The notes under the pieces were generated by a model that did not search any database, was not told the origin of the DNA, and saw only the letters and a list, made by a program, of their open reading frames with translations. From a bacterium (GTDB taxonomy: Bacteria; Bacillota_I; Bacilli_A; RF39; UBA660), in the NCBI GenBank assembly GCA_014845975.1, contig RKAN01000092.1, forward strand, positions 1 through 8,321: 8,321 bases of DNA, given 5' to 3'. The position numbers were made by a program, and so were the translations under genes. Positions within the stretch are counted from its first letter, which is position 1. Each line of letters starts with the position of its first letter. Shown here piece by piece: positions 1 through 6,549 of the stretch.

Positions 1-2
1 GT

Positions 3-221
3 ATCAACAAAAACAGTCTAGAAGAAATAGAAAATTTAAAAGAAGAACTGTTAAAAATAAATGACAATTCATTAGAAGTAAGGAAAGCCAATCGATATTT
101 AGCACAAATTGAACTTGATTTAATCAATCAAAATAAGAAGTTAAAAGAACAATTAGAACAAAATAAAAATTTAGAAGAAAAAGGAAAAGAAAAAATTAAA
201 GTACTAGAAAAAAATAAATGA
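3..221 (+). CDS. C-terminal fragment of a coiled-coil protein, 5' end outside window
   Basis: This is an open frame running from the left window edge to a TGA, giving 72 residues with no start inside the window. The composition is almost entirely Glu, Lys, Asn, Leu and Ile, with hydrophobic residues at roughly heptad spacing (for example LEEIENLKEEL near the start and LKEQLEQNKNLEEK near the end). That indicates a long alpha-helical coiled coil. It has no membrane segment and no catalytic motif. It is the only plus-strand gene in the window, and it converges on the minus-strand ABC operon across a 310-base gap. The strong skew towards coiled-coil codons and the absence of stops support a real gene. 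I do not recognise the family, and the tail of almost any coiled-coil protein (structural, mobilisation or phage) could look like this. Confidence 0.6.
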   Translation: MNKNSLEEIENLKEELLKINDNSLEVRKANRYLAQIELDLINQNKKLKEQLEQNKNLEEKGKEKIKVLEKNK

Positions 222-303
222 TAATTTTTAAAATGATAAAAAGGATTAATTTTTTTGGAATTGGTAGTTGCTTTTGAAATTATTGTATTTTATACAATCT
301 TAG

Positions 304-319
304 TCCTTAAAAATAAGGA
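304..319. other. Small AT-rich hairpin
   Basis: TCCTTA and TAAGGA form a perfect 6-bp stem around an AAAA loop. It lies downstream of the plus-strand coiled-coil gene and just before the larger hairpin at 331-364. It has no T-run on either side strong enough to make it a terminator by itself. It may be an accessory 3'-end structure, or part of the plus-strand RNA discussed in the findings. Confidence 0.35.
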
Positions 320-330
320 TTAGCTTAAAT

Positions 331-364
331 GAAAACACCGAATCAACTTTGAAACGGTGTTTTC
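331..364. terminator. Intrinsic terminator, probably usable from both sides
   Basis: GAAAACACCG (331-340) and CGGTGTTTTC (355-364) form a perfect 10-bp stem with a CACCG/CGGTG core and a 14-base loop. Because the stem arms themselves end in A4/T4, each strand shows TTTTC followed by another T-run (TTTG on plus, ATTT on minus). It can therefore end the plus-strand coiled-coil transcript, which stops at 221, and also any minus-strand transcript from the promoter at 457-485. Confidence 0.7.
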
Positions 365-450
365 TTTGTAAAAATAACTTGAACAGAGAAACACTTAACA
401 AGCAAATATCAAATGTATCTCTTTTTTAATATATGTGATAACTCACATCC
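331..450 (-). ncRNA. Candidate small RNA, about 120 nt
   Basis: A near-consensus minus-strand promoter sits at 457-485 and an intrinsic terminator at 331-364, with no credible open frame between them; the only ATG gives an 8-residue frame without a ribosome site. The predicted transcript starts near 450. It would begin with a 6-bp hairpin (433-448, loop TAAC on the plus strand). It continues with a 12-position stem formed by 411-422 and 385-396 around a 14-base loop, with one mismatch and one G-U pair. A single-stranded AT-rich stretch follows, then the terminator hairpin. This is the usual architecture of a bacterial trans-acting or antisense sRNA. I do not recognise a known family, and expression is inferred only from promoter, terminator and folds read by eye. 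Confidence 0.42.
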
Positions 451-456
451 ATATAC

Positions 457-485
457 ATTCTAATATAAATATAATGTATTGTCAA
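457..485 (-). promoter_or_regulatory. Sigma-70/A-type promoter facing away from the ABC operon
   Basis: On the minus strand a perfect -35 TTGACA (485-480) is followed after exactly 17 bases by TAGAAT (462-457), a five-of-six match to the -10. It lies 23 bases beyond the ABC operon terminator and points towards the left end, where no minus-strand protein gene begins. It is therefore either the promoter of the candidate sRNA at 331-450 or a chance match in AT-rich DNA. The perfect -35 and ideal spacing argue for a real promoter. Confidence 0.6.
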
Positions 486-507
486 ATTTATGAACTATAA
501 AATGAAA

Positions 508-527
508 AGCATCTTTTGAAAGATGCT
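508..527 (-). terminator. Intrinsic terminator of the MarR-ABC operon
   Basis: AGCATCTT and AAGATGCT form a perfect 8-bp stem with a 4-base loop, beginning only a few bases after the TAA of the larger ABC gene. On the minus strand it is followed by TTTCATTTT. On the plus strand it is followed by CTTTTT, so it may also stop plus-strand readthrough into the antisense of the ABC genes. Confidence 0.85.
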
Positions 528-531
528 CTTT

Positions 532-2862
532 TTAATTTTCAAATTGTGAATTATATAAGTCAGCATAGAAACCATTTTGTTTCATCAACTCATCATGATT
601 TCCCTGTTCAATAATATTACCATCTTTCATCACTAAAATTAAATCTGCATTTTTAATTGTTGAAAGTCTATGAGCAATAATGAAAGAGGTTCTACCTACC
701 GTTAATTGATCCATTGCCTTTTGAACCAACTCCTCTGTTCTAGTATCCACACTACTTGTTGCTTCATCTAGAATTAAGAATGGTGCATTTTTAACCATAC
801 CACGAGCAATTGTTAACAATTGTTTTTCACCAGCAGAAATACTATCATTATCTGTAATCTCATAATCCAATCCACCTGGTAATGATTTTACAAAATGATC
901 TACACCAACGACTTCTAAAGCCTTCATAATTTGTTCATCTGTAATATTCTCTTTATTATACTTAATATTATCACGAATTGTTCCATTAAATAACCAAGTA
1001 TCTTGAAGAACCATTATGAATAAATCATGAATATTTTCTCTAGATAAATCATGAATAGAAGTTCCATCAATTTTAATATCTCCAGAATTGATTTCATAGA
1101 ACTTCATCAATAAATTTACCATTGTTGTTTTTCCAGCACCCGTTGGTCCAACTATTGCAATCTTTTGTCCTGGTTTAGCCTTCGCACTAAAGTCTTTTAT
1201 AATCGTTCTATCATCATTATAACCAAATGATACATGATTAAATTCTATCTCACCTTTTACTTTACTAGAATCTAAATATTTCTTAATATCATTTTGAGGA
1301 TTCATTTCTTCTTCCTCTAGAAAATCAAAGACACGTTCACTTGCGGCTGCTGTAGATTGTAAAGATGTCATTGCTTGAGCAATTTGTGATAAAGGACTTG
1401 TAAACATCCTAACATACATAATAAATGCTACAATAACACCAAATGTTGTCATATCATTCATTACCAATACTGCTCCCACTACACAAACAGCAACATATCC
1501 GAAATTTCCAATAAAGGACATAATAGGCATCATTAATCCTGATAAAAATTGACTTTTACGATTACATTCATAAACACTTTTATTATAAATATCAAATACT
1601 TTATCAGACTCTTTTTTACCATTATAAGCCTTGACTACATTTAATCCAGAATAAATTTCTTCAATATGACCATTTAATTTTCCTAATTCTTCTTGTCTAG
1701 CAATAAAGTACTTTTGAGATTTTCCTAAAATAATTGCCATAAAAATAAATCCAATTAAACTTGATACAATTGCTGTAATTGCCATAATCCAATTTGTTAC
1801 AAACATCATAATAATAGATCCTACAAAAAGAGTAATGGCACTAACTAATGAAGCTAAACTTTGGTTCATAGATTGAGCAATAGTATCCACATCATTCGTT
1901 ACTCTTGATAAAATATCCCCATTAGAATTTTGATCAAAATATTTTAATGGTAATTTATTAATTTTAACGGAAATACGACTTCTTAAATTTTTTGCAAATT
2001 TATTTGCTACATCAGTCATAGAAATAGACTCAATATAAGTAAATAAAGCACTAACAACATATAAAATAACAAGTAGAATTGTAATATTTTTAATTTTATT
2101 GATATTCATCGTTGGTTCTACTAATTTTTTTATACTTTTTGGCATTTCATCTACTTTTTTATAAACATCTTGAGCACTACTATCTTTATCTAAAGTTCCT
2201 AATTTTTCTAAAAAGACAAGTTGATCTTCTGTAGAAATTTCTATATTATCCATCGTAAAACTTGGAAGTAGAATTGTTTGGATGCTAGTAGGAATCTCTT
2301 TTAAAGATTTTGTTTCCTTTATTTTATCTACTTGTCTTAGCAATTCTATCTTATCTTCTGTTGTTACTAAAACACCTTCATAAGTAGATGTAGGAATTAT
2401 TTTTTTAAGTACATTTTCTGGTAGACTTAATAAAGCGGACTCTGAAAAATCACCGGATGCCATAAATTGTTGAAATTGTAATTTTTCTTCTTCTGATAAA
2501 TTAGAAGTTAAAATTTCCATTGCAATTTCTTCATTCAAATGAATATTTAAAATAGCAGGCATTAATTTTTTCATTTTTTCTTCTGATAGATTTGTTGTCA
2601 CTTTTTCACTAATTTTTTGAAAATTTTCCGTATTCATTACTAAGCCATTTGAAATTTCATTGGTTAAATCGGATAAACGATTTGGTGTAACAAGGGATAA
2701 TATAGATCCTACCACGGCTAAAATTAACGAAATATAAATTAAAATACGCCAATTCTTTAAATTATGAAATAATCTTTCAATTGCTTTCCCAAAATCTTTT
2801 GGTTTTTCAGCCACTCTTGGTCCTGGTCCTCCCATTGGAGGTTTTCTATTTTGTTCTTTCAT
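532..2862 (-). CDS. ABC exporter half-transporter with large extracellular insert (BmrD/LmrD-like subunit)
   Basis: This 776-residue multidrug-type ABC exporter subunit has a transmembrane domain fused to an ATPase. A basic Pro/Gly-rich N-tail (PPMGGPGPR) precedes TM1 (about 41-60). An unusual predicted extracellular insert of about 190 residues (62-255) follows, then TM2 (258-278) and the remaining helices to about residue 490. The ATPase has Walker A GPTGAGKTT (572-580), Q-loop Q620, Walker B LILDE with catalytic E700, D-loop SSVD and switch H731. The signature is ISAGE (675-679) instead of LSGGQ. A normal catalytic Glu/His with an atypical signature is what is known for the active-side subunit of heterodimeric exporters. 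The partner is the preceding gene, which overlaps it by 17 bases; GAGGAGG inside that gene serves as its ribosome site and fixes the start. The substrate is unknown; drug or peptide export is inferred from the family and the MarR gene. Usual subunits are about 580-670 residues. Confidence 0.95.
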   Translation of the reverse strand: MKEQNRKPPMGGPGPRVAEKPKDFGKAIERLFHNLKNWRILIYISLILAVVGSILSLVTPNRLSDLTNEISNGLVMNTENFQKISEKVTTNLSEEKMKKLMPAILNIHLNEEIAMEILTSNLSEEEKLQFQQFMASGDFSESALLSLPENVLKKIIPTSTYEGVLVTTEDKIELLRQVDKIKETKSLKEIPTSIQTILLPSFTMDNIEISTEDQLVFLEKLGTLDKDSSAQDVYKKVDEMPKSIKKLVEPTMNINKIKNITILLVILYVVSALFTYIESISMTDVANKFAKNLRSRISVKINKLPLKYFDQNSNGDILSRVTNDVDTIAQSMNQSLASLVSAITLFVGSIIMMFVTNWIMAITAIVSSLIGFIFMAIILGKSQKYFIARQEELGKLNGHIEEIYSGLNVVKAYNGKKESDKVFDIYNKSVYECNRKSQFLSGLMMPIMSFIGNFGYVAVCVVGAVLVMNDMTTFGVIVAFIMYVRMFTSPLSQIAQAMTSLQSTAAASERVFDFLEEEEMNPQNDIKKYLDSSKVKGEIEFNHVSFGYNDDRTIIKDFSAKAKPGQKIAIVGPTGAGKTTMVNLLMKFYEINSGDIKIDGTSIHDLSRENIHDLFIMVLQDTWLFNGTIRDNIKYNKENITDEQIMKALEVVGVDHFVKSLPGGLDYEITDNDSISAGEKQLLTIARGMVKNAPFLILDEATSSVDTRTEELVQKAMDQLTVGRTSFIIAHRLSTIKNADLILVMKDGNIIEQGNHDELMKQNGFYADLYNSQFEN

Positions 2863-4618
2863 TATTTAGTTCCTCCTCTGTAACTTGTGATAAAGCAATT
2901 TCTTTATAAACTTCACAAGATTTTAATAATTCTTCATGGGTTCCCATGCCAACACATTTTCCTTTATCTAAAACAATAATTTTATCGGCATTCATAATCG
3001 TACCAATTCTTTGAGCCACAATTAAACTTGTTGCTTTTTTTGTATATTTTTTTAATTCATGTCTTAAAATAGAATCTGTTTTATAATCTAAAGCTGAAAA
3101 TGAATCATCAAAAATATAAATTTCAGGATCTCTTGCGATTGCTCTAGCAATGGCTAATCTTTGTTTTTGCCCACCTGATACATTGGTACCACCTTGTGCG
3201 ATATGTGCTTGGTAAGTATCTTCCATTTTCTCTACGAATTCTGTTCCTTGAGCAACTTTTATTGCTTCTTTAATTTTCTCTTCTGTAATAGAACCTACTC
3301 CATTTTCTCCATAAGCAACATTAGAAGAAACAGTTCCATTAAATAAAACAGCTTTTTGAGGAACATACCCTATTTTATTATGTAAAAGTTCTAAATCATA
3401 ATCTTTTACATTGATTCCATCAATCAATACTTCACCATCTGTTACATCATAAAATCTTGGAACCAAATTAATTAAAGTTGATTTTCCACTACCTGTTGAA
3501 CCGATAAAAGCAACTGTCTCTCCTTGATTTGCTTTAAAGGAAATATTATTTAAAATATATTCTTCTGCATCTGGATATTTAAATGACACATTTTTAAATT
3601 CTACTGTTCCTGTTTCTTTTGTATCGATTTCTTTTAAAGTACCATTTTTGACACTAATATCAACATCTAATACTTCATTAATTCTTTTTGCAGATACTTC
3701 TGCTCTAGGCAACATCATAAATATCATTGCTAACATCAAAAATGCCATAATTACTTGCATTGCGTAAGACGAAAATACAATCATATCTCCAAATAAACTA
3801 ATTTTATCAGCCATTCCGGCATCTTTAATTAAATAGGCTCCAACAAAGTAAATTGCAAGTGTTAAGAAATACATGACTAAATACATAACTGGAGATAAAA
3901 TAGCAAATGCTTTTTGATTAAATAGTTGTTGATTCGTTAACTTCGTATTGGTTTCTTCAAATTTATCTTCTTGATACTGTTCTGCATTAAATGCTCGAAT
4001 AACACGAATTCCTGTTAAATTTTCTCTAGTAACACCATTGATTTTATCAATCAATTTTTGAACAATTTTAAATCTAGGCATTACGATAATCATTAAGCAG
4101 CCAATAGTTGTAAGAAGTACTACTAAAGCAACTGCTGTAATAGCGCTCCATTGCCAACTTTTATTTAATATTTTTGTAATAGCCCAAATAGCTGTAATAG
4201 GTGCTTTAATCATCATTTGAAGTCCCATAGCAATTAACATTTGAACTTGTGTGATATCATTTGTTGTTCTTGTAATCAAACTACTTGTTGAAAACATTTT
4301 TACTTCATGCATACTTAAATTTTCTACTTTATCGAATAGTTTTTTACGAACTTTCATAGAAAATTGTGCGGCTAAATTTGCTACAAAATAGCCAACAATC
4401 ATAGAGGATACTAGGCTTCCTCCGGCACAAAGTAGCATATAAATACCTTGAGTTAAAATTTCATTTAGGCTAGATCCTTCTGTTTGAACAAGTTGAGTGA
4501 TTTCTGACATATAGTCAGGCATTTTTAAATCTAACCAAACTTGAAATATAATGAATAAGGCACTAATAAACATTAAAGCCCATTCTTTTTTTGTAAAATT
4601 ACGAATTAATTTTAACAT
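2846..4618 (-). CDS. ABC exporter half-transporter with degenerate ATP site (BmrC/LmrC-like subunit)
   Basis: This 590-residue protein has a six-helix exporter transmembrane domain (TM1 about 12-30, the rest to about residue 303) followed by an ATPase from about 338. It shows Walker A GSTGSGKST (373-381), Q421 and a canonical signature VSGGQ (480-484). Walker B reads YIFDDS, so Asp505 replaces the catalytic Glu, and the H-loop reads LIVAQR, so Gln536 replaces the switch His. Both changes mark the degenerate-site partner of heterodimeric exporters (known in BmrCD, LmrCD and TM287/288) and are not signs of decay. Its VSGGQ should complete the active site with E700 and H731 of the downstream subunit. 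It starts 13 bases after the MarR stop, with AAAGGAAG as ribosome site, and overlaps the next gene by 17 bases, implying coupled, equimolar synthesis. The transported compound cannot be told from sequence. Confidence 0.95.
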   Translation of the reverse strand: MLKLIRNFTKKEWALMFISALFIIFQVWLDLKMPDYMSEITQLVQTEGSSLNEILTQGIYMLLCAGGSLVSSMIVGYFVANLAAQFSMKVRKKLFDKVENLSMHEVKMFSTSSLITRTTNDITQVQMLIAMGLQMMIKAPITAIWAITKILNKSWQWSAITAVALVVLLTTIGCLMIIVMPRFKIVQKLIDKINGVTRENLTGIRVIRAFNAEQYQEDKFEETNTKLTNQQLFNQKAFAILSPVMYLVMYFLTLAIYFVGAYLIKDAGMADKISLFGDMIVFSSYAMQVIMAFLMLAMIFMMLPRAEVSAKRINEVLDVDISVKNGTLKEIDTKETGTVEFKNVSFKYPDAEEYILNNISFKANQGETVAFIGSTGSGKSTLINLVPRFYDVTDGEVLIDGINVKDYDLELLHNKIGYVPQKAVLFNGTVSSNVAYGENGVGSITEEKIKEAIKVAQGTEFVEKMEDTYQAHIAQGGTNVSGGQKQRLAIARAIARDPEIYIFDDSFSALDYKTDSILRHELKKYTKKATSLIVAQRIGTIMNADKIIVLDKGKCVGMGTHEELLKSCEVYKEIALSQVTEEELNNERTK

Positions 4619-4631
4619 ATTATCTTCCTTT

Positions 4632-5066
4632 CTAAATACTGATATTTTGTTTCATTTGATTCACCACTTTGAAAAATATTTCTAATTCTTCTTTTGGAAT
4701 ATCTTTACTCAATAGTTGATCAAATTGATCTGCTTTTTGTTTAAAACTACTAGTAAATTTTTTAATGTTTTCAGATATTACAATTTGTTTTAAACGGGCA
4801 TCTTCTTTTGAAGTTACTCGCTCAATAAAATTATTTTTTTCCATTGTTTTAATAATACCAGAGACAGTTGACCTACGAATAGATAATTCTTTTTCAATAT
4901 CTCTTTGATAAACTGGATGATCTTGATGATTAAATAAATAGTGAAGGATTTTTACTTGAACATGAGTAATATTAATTCCACTATCTAATTTAGCATCTTT
5001 CATAATTTTCCTAGCAATTAAATTATTCAGCGATTTAATTTCAAATCCAATGCTTTTTTCTTCCAT
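4632..5066 (-). CDS. MarR-family transcriptional regulator of the ABC operon
   Basis: This 144-residue winged-helix regulator is of normal MarR length. The N-terminal helix is followed by the DNA-binding region: IEKELSIRRSTVSGIIKTME (about 57-76) is the helix-turn-helix with its recognition helix, and ERVTSKEDARLKQIVIS (82-98) is the wing, containing the D-x-R signature (D89, R91). The C-terminal helices would complete the dimer interface. I chose ATG at 5066 because GGAGG (5077-5073) lies six bases upstream. A longer TTG-initiated reading would translate that ribosome site itself. It is the first gene of an operon with the two ABC exporter subunits, behind a perfect promoter with a palindrome near the start site. 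By analogy with MarR and similar regulators it is probably an autorepressor released by a ligand such as a drug. The ligand is unknown. Confidence 0.93.
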   Translation of the reverse strand: MEEKSIGFEIKSLNNLIARKIMKDAKLDSGINITHVQVKILHYLFNHQDHPVYQRDIEKELSIRRSTVSGIIKTMEKNNFIERVTSKEDARLKQIVISENIKKFTSSFKQKADQFDQLLSKDIPKEELEIFFKVVNQMKQNISI

Positions 5067-5072
5067 AAATTT

Positions 5073-5077
5073 CCTCC
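5073..5077 (-). promoter_or_regulatory. Ribosome binding site deciding the MarR start
   Basis: GGAGG on the minus strand, six bases before ATG at 5066. It shows that the regulator starts at MEEKSIG and not at an upstream TTG. Confidence 0.85.
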
Positions 5078-5079
5078 AA

Positions 5080-5097
5080 TTGTAAGGCAACTAACAA
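5080..5097 (-). promoter_or_regulatory. Possible MarR operator
   Basis: On the minus strand TTGTTAG - TTGC - CTTACAA is an inverted repeat with six of seven positions matching in each 7-base arm. It lies between the -10 (5099-5104) and the ribosome site (5073-5077), covering the likely transcription start. MarR proteins typically bind imperfect palindromes of 16-20 bp overlapping their own promoter. The position and length fit, but binding is inferred. Confidence 0.5.
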
Positions 5098-5098
5098 A

Positions 5099-5127
5099 AT
5101 TATACTGGTCTCTTTTTTTCTTGTCAA
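5099..5127 (-). promoter_or_regulatory. Perfect-consensus promoter of the MarR-ABC operon
   Basis: The minus strand reads TTGACA (5127-5122), a 17-base spacer, then TATAAT (5104-5099), a perfect match in both hexamers with ideal spacing. The leader to the MarR ATG at 5066 is short. Such a strong promoter fits a repressed operon: it needs no activator and must be held down, presumably through the adjacent palindrome. Confidence 0.92.
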
Positions 5128-5132
5128 CATAA

Positions 5133-5155
5133 AAAGATGGTTTTCACACATCTTT
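5133..5155 (-). terminator. Short terminator overlapping the end of the small membrane-protein gene
   Basis: On the minus strand AAAGATG and CATCTTT form a 7-bp stem with a 9-base loop, followed by further Ts and ATG. The upstream arm includes the last codons of the membrane-protein gene, and its TGA stop lies in the loop. The stem is AT-rich and the T-run short, so termination is likely partial. It ends only five bases before the -35 of the MarR promoter. Confidence 0.5.
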
Positions 5156-5473
5156 CATTTTTTGGTTCATTATATCATATTGTTTATATAAATATTGGAC
5201 ACTATTTTCTAAGAAAAAATAATGAAGTACATAAAATATTAAGAAAATAATTAAAATAAATGTAGGGATTATATAAAGAAAATTAATACTGTTTAAAAAT
5301 AAAAAGAAGATAACAAAAAGAGCATAAAATACAGTTACAATAAGGTGAATAAGTCGTTCATGTTGAAAAAAACCAATTTTAATTAAATGATTATCTATAT
5401 ATTTTTGATTGACAACATCATTTTTTAAAAGTTTATCGACTTCTTTGATATATTCATTTAAATATTGTTTCAT
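5144..5473 (-). CDS. Small membrane protein with two transmembrane segments, function unknown
   Basis: This 109-residue protein has a charged N-terminal region (1-40), two strongly hydrophobic segments (about 41-60 and 64-87) separated by a very short turn, and a polar Tyr/Gln/Lys-rich C-tail. This predicts a helical hairpin with both ends on the same side, probably cytoplasmic. It has no signal peptide, catalytic motif or cysteine. It is the last gene of the four-gene cassette and begins with an ATGA overlap with the stop of the DUF2974 hydrolase. A ribosome site is weak (AGAAGG about 12 bases upstream), so translation probably depends on coupling. The pairing suggests it anchors or partners the hydrolase, but that is inference from position. 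I do not recognise the family. Confidence 0.8.
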   Translation of the reverse strand: MKQYLNEYIKEVDKLLKNDVVNQKYIDNHLIKIGFFQHERLIHLIVTVFYALFVIFFLFLNSINFLYIIPTFILIIFLIFYVLHYFFLENSVQYLYKQYDIMNQKMKDV

Positions 5474-6549
5474 TTTTCTAATTTACCTTCTCTTTCTTCT
5501 TTACTAAAAAATAATACTCGAATGACACTTAAAATTAATTCTTTGGATTCTTTATCTAATTTTCTACTAACTTGAATAAAACGAATCATACGAGATATTT
5601 TAATTTGACGAAGTTGACTACATAGAGTGATGTCACTTTTTTTAAAAATATCAAATAAGGATTCTACAAATAGTTTTCTCTGTTCATCATTATGTTTGTC
5701 TAACCAAGATAGAATTCTTTTTTCTATTTTTTTACTTTCTGGTGATAATTCTCCTTTTATAAAAACTGGGCCATAACAATTCCATGTGTTGGCATTATGC
5801 TGTAGTAATCCTTTTCCAGAACTCTTTACAACCATATATTGTTTTGGATGACGAAGTAAAAATCCAACGACACATTCACTTGGAACAAACATTTTTAATT
5901 TAGGAAGAAGTTGTTTAAATTCTTTGGATTCATATTGTTCTTTTCTAAAACCAGGGCCATCGTTATTATAAACCGTTACGATTCTTCTTTTGATATATGG
6001 TTTGGCATACATACTAGCTGTCATAGCAAGGTTACCACCCTTTGAATGTCCACCAACTAATACTTTTTTGTTTTTATATTTTATAATTTTATTAATATAT
6101 GTTATCGCACACTTTTGAGCAGGGACAGGAAATTTATAAATTAATTCGAAATCTTCTTGCCAGCCAATCATAGAGTCATCTGTTCCTTCATAACCGATAT
6201 ATAAAGTTCCATCTGGCAATTCATAAGTTAGAGCACAAAATTGTTTTTCTTCATCTACTATTTTTTCATAATTTGATAATATGATATCTTTATATCTTTT
6301 ATGATCATATATAATTTTGAAATTTTGAATGATTTGTTTAATTGGTAAGGAATAGTTTTTTAGTGTTTTAAAAGTATTCTGTTCAAAGAATTTTTTTCCT
6401 GCTTCTTTCATGGTGATAGGTTCTTTTACAATATCTTTAAAATCTAAATATACAATGGTAGAAAGTAAAATATTATCTACATCATTAAAAGGACTCTCTT
6501 CAAATGAAATATCTTTAAAATAATGGCAATAATTTTTTATGGTATCCAT
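5470..6549 (-). CDS. DUF2974 / Mbeg1-like alpha/beta hydrolase
   Basis: This 359-residue protein is lipase-like and has no signal peptide or membrane segment. The sequence YEGTDDSMIGWQEDF (119-133) matches the lipase-type segment ahead of the nucleophile. GGHSKGGN (166-173) is a clear nucleophile elbow with Ser169. YNNDGPG (194-200) supplies a candidate acid, D197, and H251 in LQHNANTW is a candidate triad His. The region beyond about 265 is a charged helical extension of about 95 residues. This set of motifs is typical of the DUF2974 (Mbeg1-like) family, whose members are predicted esterases or lipases with mostly unknown substrates. GGAGG lies a few bases before the ATG, confirming the start. 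The gene overlaps the glycosylase-like gene by 13 bases and the small membrane-protein gene by 4. A lipid or acyl-ester substrate at the membrane is plausible but unproven. Confidence 0.88.
   Translation of the reverse strand: MDTIKNYCHYFKDISFEESPFNDVDNILLSTIVYLDFKDIVKEPITMKEAGKKFFEQNTFKTLKNYSLPIKQIIQNFKIIYDHKRYKDIILSNYEKIVDEEKQFCALTYELPDGTLYIGYEGTDDSMIGWQEDFELIYKFPVPAQKCAITYINKIIKYKNKKVLVGGHSKGGNLAMTASMYAKPYIKRRIVTVYNNDGPGFRKEQYESKEFKQLLPKLKMFVPSECVVGFLLRHPKQYMVVKSSGKGLLQHNANTWNCYGPVFIKGELSPESKKIEKRILSWLDKHNDEQRKLFVESLFDIFKKSDITLCSQLRQIKISRMIRFIQVSRKLDKESKELILSVIRVLFFSKEEREGKLEK

Noticed and set aside
433..456. Tiny minus-strand frame starting ATG-GAT-GTG
   Set aside because: It gives only eight residues, has no ribosome site and lies in a hairpin at the predicted 5' end of the RNA.
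2846..4618. Decayed ABC gene because the catalytic Glu and switch His are missing
   Set aside because: The frame is intact and the substitutions are those expected of the degenerate-site partner of a heterodimeric exporter.
4632..5090. Longer MarR reading frame starting at a TTG at 5090
   Set aside because: Its first eight codons translate the GGAGG ribosome site itself and overlap the putative operator. ATG at 5066 has ideal spacing.
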